Positions 24,877 through 31,643 of a DNA stretch of 64,000 nucleotides are shown in pieces (positions within the stretch are counted from its first letter, which is position 1; every line of letters starts with the position of its first letter). The stretch comes from Streptomyces sp. MH60 (GTDB lineage: Bacteria > Actinomycetota > Actinomycetes > Streptomycetales > Streptomycetaceae), in the NCBI RefSeq assembly GCF_002939385.1, contig NZ_MULI01000024.1, positions 1 to 64,000 on the forward strand. Direction: 5' to 3'. The notes beneath the pieces are model-generated. The model ran no database searches. It worked only from the letters and a program-made list of their open reading frames with translations, and was not told where the DNA came from. The translations under genes and the position numbers were made by a program.

Positions 24877-26520
24877 ATGGAGCGCGAAGACGCTGAAGAG
24901 CTGCGCGCACTCGGCTTCACAGACGAGGACTTGGCGGAGCTGGGGCTCGACAAGCCGGCGGTGGGTGAGCCGTCGGAGCTGGCTGACGTGTACCTGCGCC
25001 GGTCGAAGAAGCGCGAAGACCTGGCAACGCTCCGCGGGCACCTGCGGGACATCGTCAGGTACAACCGTGCGGAGGGACTCCAGATCCGTCACGTCTGGTT
25101 CGAGCAGCGCAGTGCAAGCAAGGCACACATCCGCCGGGACGAATTCGAGAACGCCAAAGCGGCCGTACTGGCTGGCCGCTCCAAGACGCTCGAAGTCTGG
25201 AAGACGGACCGTCTTGACCGCCGGGGAATGGGGGAAGTCGGGGGACTGCTCGACGAATTGGACCGGCGCCGGGCGCGCCTCGTTTCGACATCGGAAGGGC
25301 TTGACAGTTCAAAGGGCGGGCGCATCGTATTCGCCATTCTCTCGGAGCGTGCCAGGGACGAGGCAAAGGACATCGCACTGCGAGTTCAGATCGGCCTCGA
25401 CTCACACCGCATCCTGGGACGTGCGCCGGGCGGCAAGCCGCCTTTCGGTGTGAAGTTCGTGGGGGAAGGAAAGGTCGGACCGAACCCCGTCGAATATCCC
25501 ACGGCGCGAAAGATCGCGGAGGCGCTCCTAGCGGGAGATCCGGCAACGACTGTCGCCCATCGGCTGACGGCCGACGGCGAAAAGACTCGGACGGGCCGGC
25601 ACTGGTCCGCCAACGCCATCAGCCGCATGGCTCAGTCGCCTCTGTGGGCGGGGCTCGTGCCGTACCGGGAGCGGAAGACAGACGAGTACGGAAACCCCAT
25701 CGACAAGTGGGGCTGGAAGGCCGAACCCCTCGTCGGTGCCGACGGGCATCCCGTCTCGTGCGGCACCGGAGTCGTCTCTCTGACGGAGTGGTACGCCATC
25801 CGCAGCTACTTCAGCAGCCGGACCGTGCGGGGCATCAAGGGGCGCCATGGCGTCAAGTCCCCGGGCAAGCTCCTCACGGGCATCATGCGCTGCCCGCACT
25901 GCAAGGTGGGCATGGTGTCAGGGGGAGACTCCTACCGGTGCCGGACGCGGATGGAGGGCGGTCCGGCGGCGTGCTTCGGGGTCCGGACGAAGGCGTCGCG
26001 CGTCGACGAGGCCATGGGGGAGTTCTGGGTGACCCACGTGTCCGCCCTGGACCCTGAGGACCCCGTTCTCCACGAGATCGCACAGCGCTGGTACGCCTAC
26101 CAGGACCCGGAGAAGGAGGAGCGCAGGAAGCACGTGTCCGCGGCTCTGGACGACGCAGAGCGGCGCTCGTCAGAGCTGGACGACGCCTACTTCGTCCACG
26201 GACGGATGAAGGGCGACCGGTACGCGTCGCTGAGCAAGGCACTGGCGGAGCAACTGAGCGCGCTGAAGGCGGAGCTGACGGAGTTGCGACGTCAGACGGA
26301 CCTGACCCCGCTCCTCGACGGCGTCCTCCTCGCGGAGGCGTGGCACGCGGCAACGCTGGGCGACAAGCGGATGTTGATCCGGTGCGCAGTCGACGAGATG
26401 GAGCTACTCCCGTCGACCGGGCAGGGCGACCGACGTCCGATCAGCGACCGACTGAAGATCAAATGGGTGTCCGTCGGGGCACCAGACGCGGAGGGGGAGC
26501 CGGAGGAGGGTAACAAGTAG
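24877..26520 (+). CDS. int: Large serine integrase
   Basis: The 547-aa site-specific recombinase integrates the phage at attB. The catalytic domain has YLRRS with Ser43 as probable nucleophile, WKTDRLDRRG as the Arg motif, and an RARDEAKDIALRVQIG helix that leads to the recombinase domain (GRAPGGKPPFGVKF). A zinc ribbon follows at about 339-361 (MRCPHCKVGM, YRCRTR, AACFG), then a coiled-coil region. The order is normal for large serine recombinases, but about 40 residues precede the nucleophile, longer than typical. ATG 24877 is chosen for its GGTAGGGGTGG ribosome site; an ATG at 24832 is also in frame. It is immediately inside the left junction, as expected. Confidence 0.95.
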   Translation: MEREDAEELRALGFTDEDLAELGLDKPAVGEPSELADVYLRRSKKREDLATLRGHLRDIVRYNRAEGLQIRHVWFEQRSASKAHIRRDEFENAKAAVLAGRSKTLEVWKTDRLDRRGMGEVGGLLDELDRRRARLVSTSEGLDSSKGGRIVFAILSERARDEAKDIALRVQIGLDSHRILGRAPGGKPPFGVKFVGEGKVGPNPVEYPTARKIAEALLAGDPATTVAHRLTADGEKTRTGRHWSANAISRMAQSPLWAGLVPYRERKTDEYGNPIDKWGWKAEPLVGADGHPVSCGTGVVSLTEWYAIRSYFSSRTVRGIKGRHGVKSPGKLLTGIMRCPHCKVGMVSGGDSYRCRTRMEGGPAACFGVRTKASRVDEAMGEFWVTHVSALDPEDPVLHEIAQRWYAYQDPEKEERRKHVSAALDDAERRSSELDDAYFVHGRMKGDRYASLSKALAEQLSALKAELTELRRQTDLTPLLDGVLLAEAWHAATLGDKRMLIRCAVDEMELLPSTGQGDRRPISDRLKIKWVSVGAPDAEGEPEEGNK

Positions 26521-26528
26521 ATAACGCC

Positions 26529-26624
26529 CTGGCCCGTCGTCGCTCGCTCCATCGACGTCGGCGCACGCCTCGTCCTCCACAGGCTTCTGTGGATAACTGC
26601 GGACAGTTAGCGACGACGGGCCAG
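26529..26624. terminator. Nested inverted repeat after the integrase gene
   Basis: The outer arms CTGGCCCGTCGTCGCT (26529-26544) and AGCGACGACGGGCCAG (26609-26624) pair perfectly over 16 bp. Inside lies a second hairpin with arms TCCACA and TGTGGA around GGCTTC. It begins nine bases after the integrase stop, so it may terminate that transcript, but the 64-nt interior is unusual and a recombination or protein-binding role is possible. Confidence 0.55.
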
Positions 26625-26660
26625 ATGTCACCCTGGGTAGCTCTAGTGGTCAATCCAGGT

Positions 26661-26750
26661 GCCAAAGTGTCGAACTAACCGCCTTTTTCATTTTCTCTCT
26701 ATGCGCGTTAGAAGAAAATGAAAATAGGGGGTTAGTTTGCATGTTTGGCC
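26661..26750. repeat. Long imperfect hairpin, copy 1 of a duplicated control module
   Basis: The arms of about 40 nt pair imperfectly around a CGCGTTA-containing loop. The left arm shares its first 20 bases (GCCAAAGTGTCGAACTAACC) with the hairpin at 56225-56317. In this copy six bases per arm (GTGTCG against CATGCA) no longer pair. A conserved 44-bp box follows 48 bases downstream, exactly the order found at 56.3 kb. A terminator or boundary role is inferred. Confidence 0.7.
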
Positions 26751-26798
26751 AAGTCTGGCCACGGCGCCCGCGGAGGACGAGGCGGATCCCGTTCGACG

Positions 26799-26842
26799 TC
26801 CAGCGTCACATCTGGCCCCGATTACGACACAACTCCTGTAGG
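26799..26842 (+). promoter_or_regulatory. Conserved intergenic box, copy A
   Basis: This is one of four near-identical elements. It contains GTCACA (26805-26810), a 17-bp spacer and CACAAC (26828-26833), an arrangement that would suit a phage-type promoter, with the block GGCCCCGATTACGACA between. It stands 12 bases before the start of the endonuclease VII gene. Confidence 0.7.
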
Positions 26843-26853
26843 AGGTGGTGTCG

Positions 26854-27870
26854 GTGTTCGGCACGGAGGACTGGACGGGGCGGCCGGTGTGCCGACAGGG
26901 AGAGTGCACGGAGCCAGCCGTGATCGCGGGGCAGTGGTGCCCCGGGCATGCTCTGGGACGTCTGCGACGGGACCTGGAGCGGCCCGAACCGAAGACGACG
27001 TTCAAGCGGGGCGCCACTGCACGCGTGTGCGCAGCCGGCCACGGGTGTCAGTACCCGGCGGTCGGCTCGTCGGGGCTCTGCGGGCGCCACGAGCGTCAGA
27101 TGGAGCGGTGGGGGAGGACGACGCCGATTGCCCAGCGACGTCCCCGGGGTGCGGCACTGCTCCGGGATGCTCAGGGGCGGAAGCAGTGTTCTGTGTGCCT
27201 GACGTGGCAGGAACTTGGCGCATACGCGGCGTCGCCTGTCCAGGCTGACGGCCTACAGCCCCGCTGCAAGGGCTGTGTGCGCTTCGCGACGTACCACGTG
27301 ACCCCAGAGCGCTATGCGGCGCTGGTGGAGGCTCAGGGAGGCGTGTGCGGCCTCTGTGGGCAGCGCGACTCGTCAGGACGAGACCTGACTGTCGATCATG
27401 ATCACCGGTGCTGTCCGGTGCCTCGCTCCTGCGGCAGGTGTGTTCGCGGGCTGCTGTGCAACCGGTGCAACGTTGGCCTTGGACGGTTTCAGGACTCGCC
27501 CGAGATGTTGCGTGCGGCTGCGGCTTACCTGACGTTCTGGAGCGCGCAGCCTCCGCGACGTGTGCCGGCGGAGCCTCCCAAACCCAGGGGGCGCAGGTGG
27601 CCGAAGTTCCGACTCACCGACGAGGAGTACGCGCGGACGGTGGCGGCACAGGGAGGATCGTGCGCAGTGTGCCGCAGGGAGCCGGGGCGACGGTCGCTGT
27701 CGGTCGACCACGATCACCGATGCTGCGCCACGACACCAGCCTGCGGGACGTGTGTCCGCGGGCTTCTGTGCACGAGCTGCAACACGGGTCTGTCCCACTT
27801 CAACGAGGACGCAGAGCTGATCATTCGGACGGCGGAGTACGTGGAGGCGCACATGATCGTTTGTACTTGA
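26854..27870 (+). CDS. Double-domain recombination endonuclease VII
   Basis: The 338-aa protein has two tandem endonuclease VII (HNH-superfamily, zinc-bound) domains: residues 147-227, with CGLCG, DHDHRCC and CGRCVRGLLCNRCN, and 252-331, with CAVCRR, DHDHRCC and CGTCVRGLLCTSCN. In front are three Cys pairs or Cys/His groups (C13, C18, C29, H32; C59, C65, C76, H79; C112, C115, C138, C141) that look like small zinc fingers. Endonuclease VII of T4 resolves branched DNA before packaging; a similar role or homing activity is possible. Single-domain versions are the norm. GTG 26854 is chosen for AGGAGG eight bases upstream, directly after the conserved box. Confidence 0.88.
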   Translation: MFGTEDWTGRPVCRQGECTEPAVIAGQWCPGHALGRLRRDLERPEPKTTFKRGATARVCAAGHGCQYPAVGSSGLCGRHERQMERWGRTTPIAQRRPRGAALLRDAQGRKQCSVCLTWQELGAYAASPVQADGLQPRCKGCVRFATYHVTPERYAALVEAQGGVCGLCGQRDSSGRDLTVDHDHRCCPVPRSCGRCVRGLLCNRCNVGLGRFQDSPEMLRAAAAYLTFWSAQPPRRVPAEPPKPRGRRWPKFRLTDEEYARTVAAQGGSCAVCRREPGRRSLSVDHDHRCCATTPACGTCVRGLLCTSCNTGLSHFNEDAELIIRTAEYVEAHMIVCT

Positions 27871-27897
27871 TCCAAACAGGAAGTCATACGACATAAC
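27867..27897 (+). promoter_or_regulatory. Partial match to the conserved box (E)
   Basis: ATACGACATAAC at 27886-27897 matches the core ATTACGACATAAC of the box in 11 of 12 positions, but the upstream half is different and instead has TTGATC at 27867-27872, over the endonuclease stop codon. It could be a promoter for the following tRNA-like region. Confidence 0.4.
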
Positions 27898-28078
27898 AAG
27901 GGTAGACAGGTAGTTAGGCGAGCCGTAGCGAATGGCGTGCGGCCCCGACTCCTGTCCTGACGGCCGGCACCGCTCCCAGTAGCTCCGTGGCACTCTCCTC
28001 CCACGTCGCAGCCTGGTTGCAGCGGTCCGGCCGTCCTAGGGTTCCCGTCGACGCCCAGGGGGCGGACGGCGGGGAGGT

Positions 28079-28182
28079 GGTCGCGTGCTCCGAGAGGCCG
28101 AAGGAGTGACACTGCCAAGATCCTTACCCGTCCGGCAGTTGGGCGAAGGGTGGGACCGCGGGTTCAAATCCCGTCGCGACTA
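28079..28182 (+). tRNA. tRNA-like sequence with long variable region, identity unclear
   Basis: GGTCGCG (28079-28085) pairs with CGCGACT (28175-28181; one G-T pair). A D-arm follows (CTCC/GGAG with GG in the loop, resembling serine tRNAs), and the T-arm GCGGG-TTCAAAT-CCCGT (28158-28174) is perfect. The 50 bases between D- and T-stems do not fold into a normal anticodon arm; only ACTGCC/GGCAGT pairs, across a 17-nt loop. It may be a decayed or inserted-into tRNA. Confidence 0.4.
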
Positions 28183-28391
28183 CGACGCACGCCAGGGCTC
28201 CGGCCGGAGTCACCAGCGTGCTTAACCCGTGACGTTGAGACGTGCTAGCCACACGCCGGCTCGCGGGGGATTCTTGCTGTACCCGGACGGACGCTTCGTC
28301 AGCGACCCTTGTCCCGGGACAGAGGACGCGGCGGGGTGACACCCACTGCAACGCGCGGCGTCCACCGACGAGCCGGAGCCATGCGCAGGTT

Positions 28392-28466
28392 TGCGCGGTA
28401 GCTCAATCAGGCAGAGCGCCGGGGCTGTGTCTCCGGTGGGTGCGGGTTCAAATCCCGTCCGCGACG
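28392..28466 (+). tRNA. tRNA-like sequence resembling tRNA-His (GTG)
   Basis: The D-arm GCTC/GAGC and T-arm GCGGG-TTCAAAT-CCCGT are intact. The anticodon stem CCGGG/TCCGG encloses an eight-base loop containing GTG, one base longer than normal. The acceptor stem pairs at five of seven positions, with the first two mismatched. The arrangement follows actinobacterial tRNA-His closely, so this is a diverged or damaged phage tRNA rather than chance. No CCA is encoded. Confidence 0.45.
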
Positions 28467-28531
28467 GCTCGTCACAGACTTCCCTCCGCACGGAACTCAG
28501 GGCGTGGAGGACGAGGAACAACCACATAAGC

Positions 28532-28594
28532 AGGCGCCGGGTAGCTCCCAGCGCCTAGAGCAGCCCCACGGTCCCCCTGAGCCGTGGGGCTGCT
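28532..28594 (+). terminator. Two adjacent hairpins
   Basis: The first hairpin (28532-28556) pairs AGGCGC with GCGCCT and GGG with CCC across TAGCT. The second (28559-28594) has perfect 13-bp arms AGCAGCCCCACGG and CCGTGGGGCTGCT and a ten-base loop, followed by a mixed CG/T run. They lie between the tRNA-like region and the next endonuclease gene and probably end the RNA transcript. Confidence 0.65.
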
Positions 28595-28617
28595 CGTCGT
28601 TTCCAGGGGTGGATGAC

Positions 28618-29151
28618 GTGAGTGACTCGCGAGAGTGCTCGTTCGACGGCTGCGGTAGACCACTCAGAGCGCGCGGGCTGTGCAGTAGCCACTACCGTCA
28701 CCAAGCGGCCGGGAGAGCACTGATGGTCATCCGTGAGCAGCGCGGACCACGGTTCCGCGACGAGCAGGGCCGCAAACAGTGCCGGGGCTGTGGCCAGTGG
28801 CTCCAGGAGGGCGCATTTACCCTCAACAGGAGCACGGCCGACGGACGCCAATCGCACTGTCCGCGGTGCGTGCGTAACCGTCGGCTGTGGTACCGATACG
28901 GCATTACTGGCGCTCAGTACGATGATTTGTTGGCGGAGCAGGGTGGCGTGTGTGCCATCTGCAAGGCTACGAACCCGGGAGGGAAGGAGCTAGCTGTCGA
29001 CCATGACCACGCTTGCTGTCCCGAGCGGTCGAAGAGCTGTGGTGAGTGCGTGCGTGGACTGCTGTGCGACCTGTGCAATGTCGGCATTGGCAGTCTTCGG
29101 GACGACACCGAAATCCTTCGAGCAGCCGTCGAGTACCTAACGGCTGCGTAG
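28618..29151 (+). CDS. Recombination endonuclease VII, single domain
   Basis: The protein is 177 aa from GTG 28618, chosen because AGGGGTGG lies just upstream and after the hairpin. The N-terminus has zinc-finger-like CSFDGCGRPLRARGLCSSH and CRGCGQ/CPRC groups. The C-terminal domain (about 95-175) carries CAICKA, DHDHACC and CGECVRGLLCDLCN, the endonuclease VII signature. It is clearly paralogous to the double-domain gene at 26.9 kb. It could process branched phage DNA, or be a homing-type nuclease inserted near the integrase; the two copies flanking a tRNA-like region favour neither firmly. Confidence 0.88.
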   Translation: MSDSRECSFDGCGRPLRARGLCSSHYRHQAAGRALMVIREQRGPRFRDEQGRKQCRGCGQWLQEGAFTLNRSTADGRQSHCPRCVRNRRLWYRYGITGAQYDDLLAEQGGVCAICKATNPGGKELAVDHDHACCPERSKSCGECVRGLLCDLCNVGIGSLRDDTEILRAAVEYLTAA

Positions 29152-29164
29152 CAACCCCAGCGAC

Positions 29165-29199
29165 GCCCCGCCCCGGAGGACCTAACCCGGGAGCGGGGC
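29165..29199. terminator. Bidirectional terminator between convergent genes
   Basis: GCCCCGC-CCCGG pairs with CCGGG-A-GCGGGGC (one bulged A) across a ten-base loop, between the stop of the endonuclease (29151) and that of the reverse-strand lipoprotein (29209). Confidence 0.7.
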
Positions 29200-29208
29200 T
29201 GACGTGTT

Positions 29209-29832
29209 TCAGGACTGCGGCAACTCGACAGAGAAGGCTGGCTTGTCGGCCCACGGGTCGTCGGAGCCGACGTAGCTCACCGTGCCGCCTTTCCTAACGA
29301 TGTCCAGCACGAGCGTTCCGGTGACTGACTGGCCCGGCTTGTACGTGGTGTCGAGATCGGGCCCCTCACCTACGCCCGCAAGCGACGACGCGTCCTGAGT
29401 GGCTGTCTGGTCGTCCTCCCAGCGCATCATCCCGTACGACGCGAACCGGCCTGGCGCGTCGCCGATGTTCTTTAGTGTGAGCGTCAGCTCGACGTACTGA
29501 CCGTTGTCTGGCTCCCCATAGATCGGGGTCTGGTCGGCGTACTTCGCGCTGACGGCCGTGACCGACATCTTCGACGTCGCCTTGTACGTCCCGTTGTCAT
29601 CGACCTCCCCCGTCTCGAACTCCCCCGACTCCCCGATTTTCAGAACCGGGGCGGAGGGTGCGGAAGACGAAGGCGCCTGCGACGGCAAGTCCGCGGGGTC
29701 GATCGGGACTTCCGACGCCGGATCTTGCTTTGGAGCGGCATCGTCGGACCCGCCCTCGTCAGAACACCCCGCCACCAGAACGGCTAGCAGTGCGACGGCC
29801 GGCACCACGGCATGGCGAATGTAGGCGCGCAT
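29209..29832 (-). CDS. Prophage-encoded lipoprotein (DUF4352-like), reverse strand
   Basis: The protein is 207 aa from ATG 29832 (GGGGGGA ribosome site). The signal peptide AVVPAVALLAVLVAGC ends in a lipobox with Cys24, then comes an acidic Ser/Pro/Ala linker and a beta-sandwich-like domain (VTAVSAKYADQ, YVELTLTLKNIGDAPGRF, SVTGTLVLDIVRKGGTVSYV) resembling DUF4352 immunoglobulin-like lipoproteins. It is the only prophage gene in this window on the opposite strand, flanked by its own terminator, which is the layout of a moron expressed in the lysogen. Lysogenic conversion or superinfection exclusion is a reasonable guess, not shown. Confidence 0.85.
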   Translation of the reverse strand: MRAYIRHAVVPAVALLAVLVAGCSDEGGSDDAAPKQDPASEVPIDPADLPSQAPSSSAPSAPVLKIGESGEFETGEVDDNGTYKATSKMSVTAVSAKYADQTPIYGEPDNGQYVELTLTLKNIGDAPGRFASYGMMRWEDDQTATQDASSLAGVGEGPDLDTTYKPGQSVTGTLVLDIVRKGGTVSYVGSDDPWADKPAFSVELPQS

Positions 29833-29916
29833 AGCGCATCCCCCCATTACTCAGTGGCCCTCCCTGGCCACACGGAGCCCACAGCGTAAGGCATGGGTGC
29901 AGGCCGAGGAGGCGCA

Positions 29917-30222
29917 ATGGCGTGGGCAGGAAGTACACGTAAGGCCCGCCTTCCGAGGAACTGGGCCGCACTGCGACGCCGTGTCCTGCGCAGGGACAAG
30001 GGCCTGTGTCAGATGCCCTTCTCTGACGGGCGCCTGTGTGGGGCTGAGGCCACAGACGTAGACCACATAGTCCCTGGTGATGACCACAGCATGGCCAACC
30101 TACGGGCCCTGTGCACGTGGTGCCACGCACGTAAGAGTGCCAGTGAAGGCGGCACCGCAGCAGCCCTTACACGCGTGCGCATAGACCGGCCCAAGCCCAC
30201 ACACCCAGCCCTGGAGGACTAG
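29917..30222 (+). CDS. HNH endonuclease (packaging-associated)
   Basis: The protein is 101 aa from ATG 29917, with GAGGAGG ideally placed; an ATG eight codons upstream is less likely. The HNH core is CQMPFSDGRLCGAEATDVDHIVPGDDHSMANLRALCTWCHARK cut here into its parts: Cys pairs C..C and C..C bind zinc, DHI and N supply the metal site. Small HNH proteins next to terminase genes are needed for DNA cleavage during packaging in HK97-like phages. Its position just upstream of the terminase block supports that role. Confidence 0.87.
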   Translation: MAWAGSTRKARLPRNWAALRRRVLRRDKGLCQMPFSDGRLCGAEATDVDHIVPGDDHSMANLRALCTWCHARKSASEGGTAAALTRVRIDRPKPTHPALED

Positions 30223-30224
30223 GC

Positions 30225-30476
30225 ATGGCAGGTGCACACGTGGTGCTGGAGGAGGCAGACGACACGGGCGAGCAAGGCGTCAGCATCACACGAGTGATCA
30301 TCAATGGTGTTGATGTTGGAAGACTTGCAAAGACACCAAAGATCAACGTTGGAACTGATCGACGTTGCACGACGGTCACGCTCACGCTCGTGCCCAGCCG
30401 CCTGGAGATCAGAGGCGAGCACGCTGACGGTGATCGTCGAGAGCCCCGGGCCGGCTTCGGTTCGAAGATCGACTAG
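30225..30476 (+). CDS. Small phage protein of unknown function
   Basis: The 83-aa product has VSITRVIINGVDVGRL and TTVTLTLVPSRLEI strands, so a small beta-rich fold is likely. GGAGG precedes the ATG. It follows the HNH gene after two bases and probably shares its transcript. The third positions are less G/C-rich than in host genes. No function is recognised. The 256 bp after it (30477-30732) hold a GGGGTATACCCC palindrome and the promoter of the next gene. Confidence 0.6.
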   Translation: MAGAHVVLEEADDTGEQGVSITRVIINGVDVGRLAKTPKINVGTDRRCTTVTLTLVPSRLEIRGEHADGDRREPRAGFGSKID

Positions 30477-30695
30477 CCCCTACCCCAGGGGGGTATACCC
30501 CTCCGGGCCGCCTTGCTCACCGTTAAGGTGCTGGGTCTCGCGGTCTGTACGGGTCTGGGGGATGTGGGCGAGGCGTCCACAGGCGCCCTGTGGAGGGCCG
30601 TGCGCCGGCCTCCTGGACTGATCCGGACCCCGAAACGGCAGGCGGGCATACAGCGCCTCAGTCATTCAGTGGATTACAAAGCCCCTGCTCAGAGC

Positions 30696-30725
30696 TTGTT
30701 TTACCGTTACCGGCCGCACTAGAAT
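30696..30725 (+). promoter_or_regulatory. Good sigma-70-type promoter, leaderless
   Basis: TTGTTT (30696-30701) and TAGAAT (30720-30725) are separated by 18 bp, and the ATG at 30733 lies eight bases after the -10, so the transcript may begin at or next to the codon. This is the clearest host-type promoter in the prophage part of the window. Confidence 0.7.
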
Positions 30726-30732
30726 GGCACCC

Positions 30733-31335
30733 ATGAACACACGGAAGTGCGAGCGTTGCTCGGAGCATCTCGGCGCGAGGCACTCGCACCGGGCGCGCTT
30801 CTGCTCGACTCGTTGCCGTGTCGCTGCGCACCGCGCGGCGAAGAACGACGCCACTCCACGAGAGCTGACGACCCGCGACAGGTGGGTCCGACGCTCCGCG
30901 GCGAAGGTCCCGCTGACGTCGGCTGGCATGGCTGCGTCCTCGACGGACCCGACGACCTGGAGCACGTACAAGGACGCCACCGCCTCGACGGTCGGCGTCG
31001 GTCTGGGCTTCGTCCTCTCCGACGAGGACGACGTCATGTGCCTGGACCTGGACCACTGCATGAACCCGCTCACCGGGCAACTCGCCCCGTGGGCCTCCGC
31101 CATCCTCCGCGACGCGGGAGCCACCTACGTAGAGGTTTCCCCGTCCGGCGATGGCCTGCACATCTGGGGCCGCGCCTACGTCCGACAGGGACGGCGTATC
31201 CGACGCCCCGACGGTACGGCCGTGGAGATCTACGGCACGGGCCGGTACATCGCAATGACGGGGCGCCGACATGGCTCCTCCCCGTCCATCCTCGCGGACC
31301 TCTCCGCGGTGGTTGCCAAGCTGACGGCTCGCTAG
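30733..31335 (+). CDS. Primase-polymerase-like protein with zinc finger
   Basis: The protein is 200 aa. An N-terminal finger (C6, C9, C24, C28) precedes a domain with the archaeo-eukaryotic primase pattern: VMCLDLDHC with two Asp near residue 102-106, VSPSGDGLHIWGRAY near 136, and a late YGTGRYIAMTGR. These are the hallmarks of the bifunctional primase/polymerase (Prim-Pol) domain found in phage and plasmid replication proteins. It lacks the helicase half that normally follows. It sits far from other replication genes, between HNH and terminase, with its own promoter. Activity is inferred. Confidence 0.78.
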   Translation: MNTRKCERCSEHLGARHSHRARFCSTRCRVAAHRAAKNDATPRELTTRDRWVRRSAAKVPLTSAGMAASSTDPTTWSTYKDATASTVGVGLGFVLSDEDDVMCLDLDHCMNPLTGQLAPWASAILRDAGATYVEVSPSGDGLHIWGRAYVRQGRRIRRPDGTAVEIYGTGRYIAMTGRRHGSSPSILADLSAVVAKLTAR

Positions 31336-31382
31336 CTCCCGACAGGGGACGGCACGGCCGTTCTTACCCGGGAGGTACTCGA

Positions 31383-31643
31383 ATGACGACCGACCTTTCC
31401 TTCGGCTCGTCGCTAGACGGTTTCGCTGCCCGTAGGCGGGCAGCCGCAGGTAGCGTTCGTCGTGCTCGCGAGATCGAAGGCAAGCGGTACGACGTAGAGG
31501 ACGCTGAAGACTTTCACGACGATCTGCGCACGTCGTTCGACGCGGCCCTTCGCAACGCGCTGAAGACTCCGGGCATGGCTGTTGCGCACTTCGGGTGCGC
31601 CACATGCGCCACGATCGTGCTGACGCAGCGGAGTACCTTCTGA
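31383..31643 (+). CDS. Small phage protein upstream of terminase
   Basis: The 86-aa product is a charged helical protein, with RRAREIEGKRYDVEDAEDFHDDLR in the middle and a CATCATIV segment near the end. GGGAGG precedes the ATG. Its TGA overlaps the ATG of the small terminase gene (TGATG), so the two are coupled. No function is recognised; genes at this place sometimes encode DNA-binding packaging accessories. Confidence 0.6.
   Translation: MTTDLSFGSSLDGFAARRRAAAGSVRRAREIEGKRYDVEDAEDFHDDLRTSFDAALRNALKTPGMAVAHFGCATCATIVLTQRSTF

Larger units (their letters stand above)
27871..28617. other. 747-bp stretch without a supported protein gene
   Basis: The stretch holds the partial box at its left end, two tRNA-like sequences (28079-28182 and 28392-28466) with nearly the same T-arm, and two adjacent hairpins (28532-28594). 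Translations of this stretch in several frames contain peptides such as GFEPA and VAQSGRAPGL, which are typical of tRNA T-arm and D-arm DNA read as protein, so those frames are rejected. The part from 28183 to 28391 holds nothing I recognise. Confidence 0.6.

Noticed and set aside
24781..25128. The complete 115-codon minus-strand frame ending at the left junction
   Set aside because: Only its last about ten codons look like host coding sequence; the rest is antisense to the integrase.
27373..27993. A minus-strand frame over the endonuclease VII gene
   Set aside because: Shadow of the second endonuclease domain, with no ribosome site or domain.
28124..28351. A minus-strand frame with ATGFEPA
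   Set aside because: This peptide is the typical reverse reading of a tRNA T-arm, so it supports RNA, not protein.
28242..28529. A 95-codon plus-strand frame
   Set aside because: Its peptide VAQSGRAPGL with RVQIPSATA is the well-known mistranslation of a tRNA, here of the tRNA-like sequence at 28392-28466.
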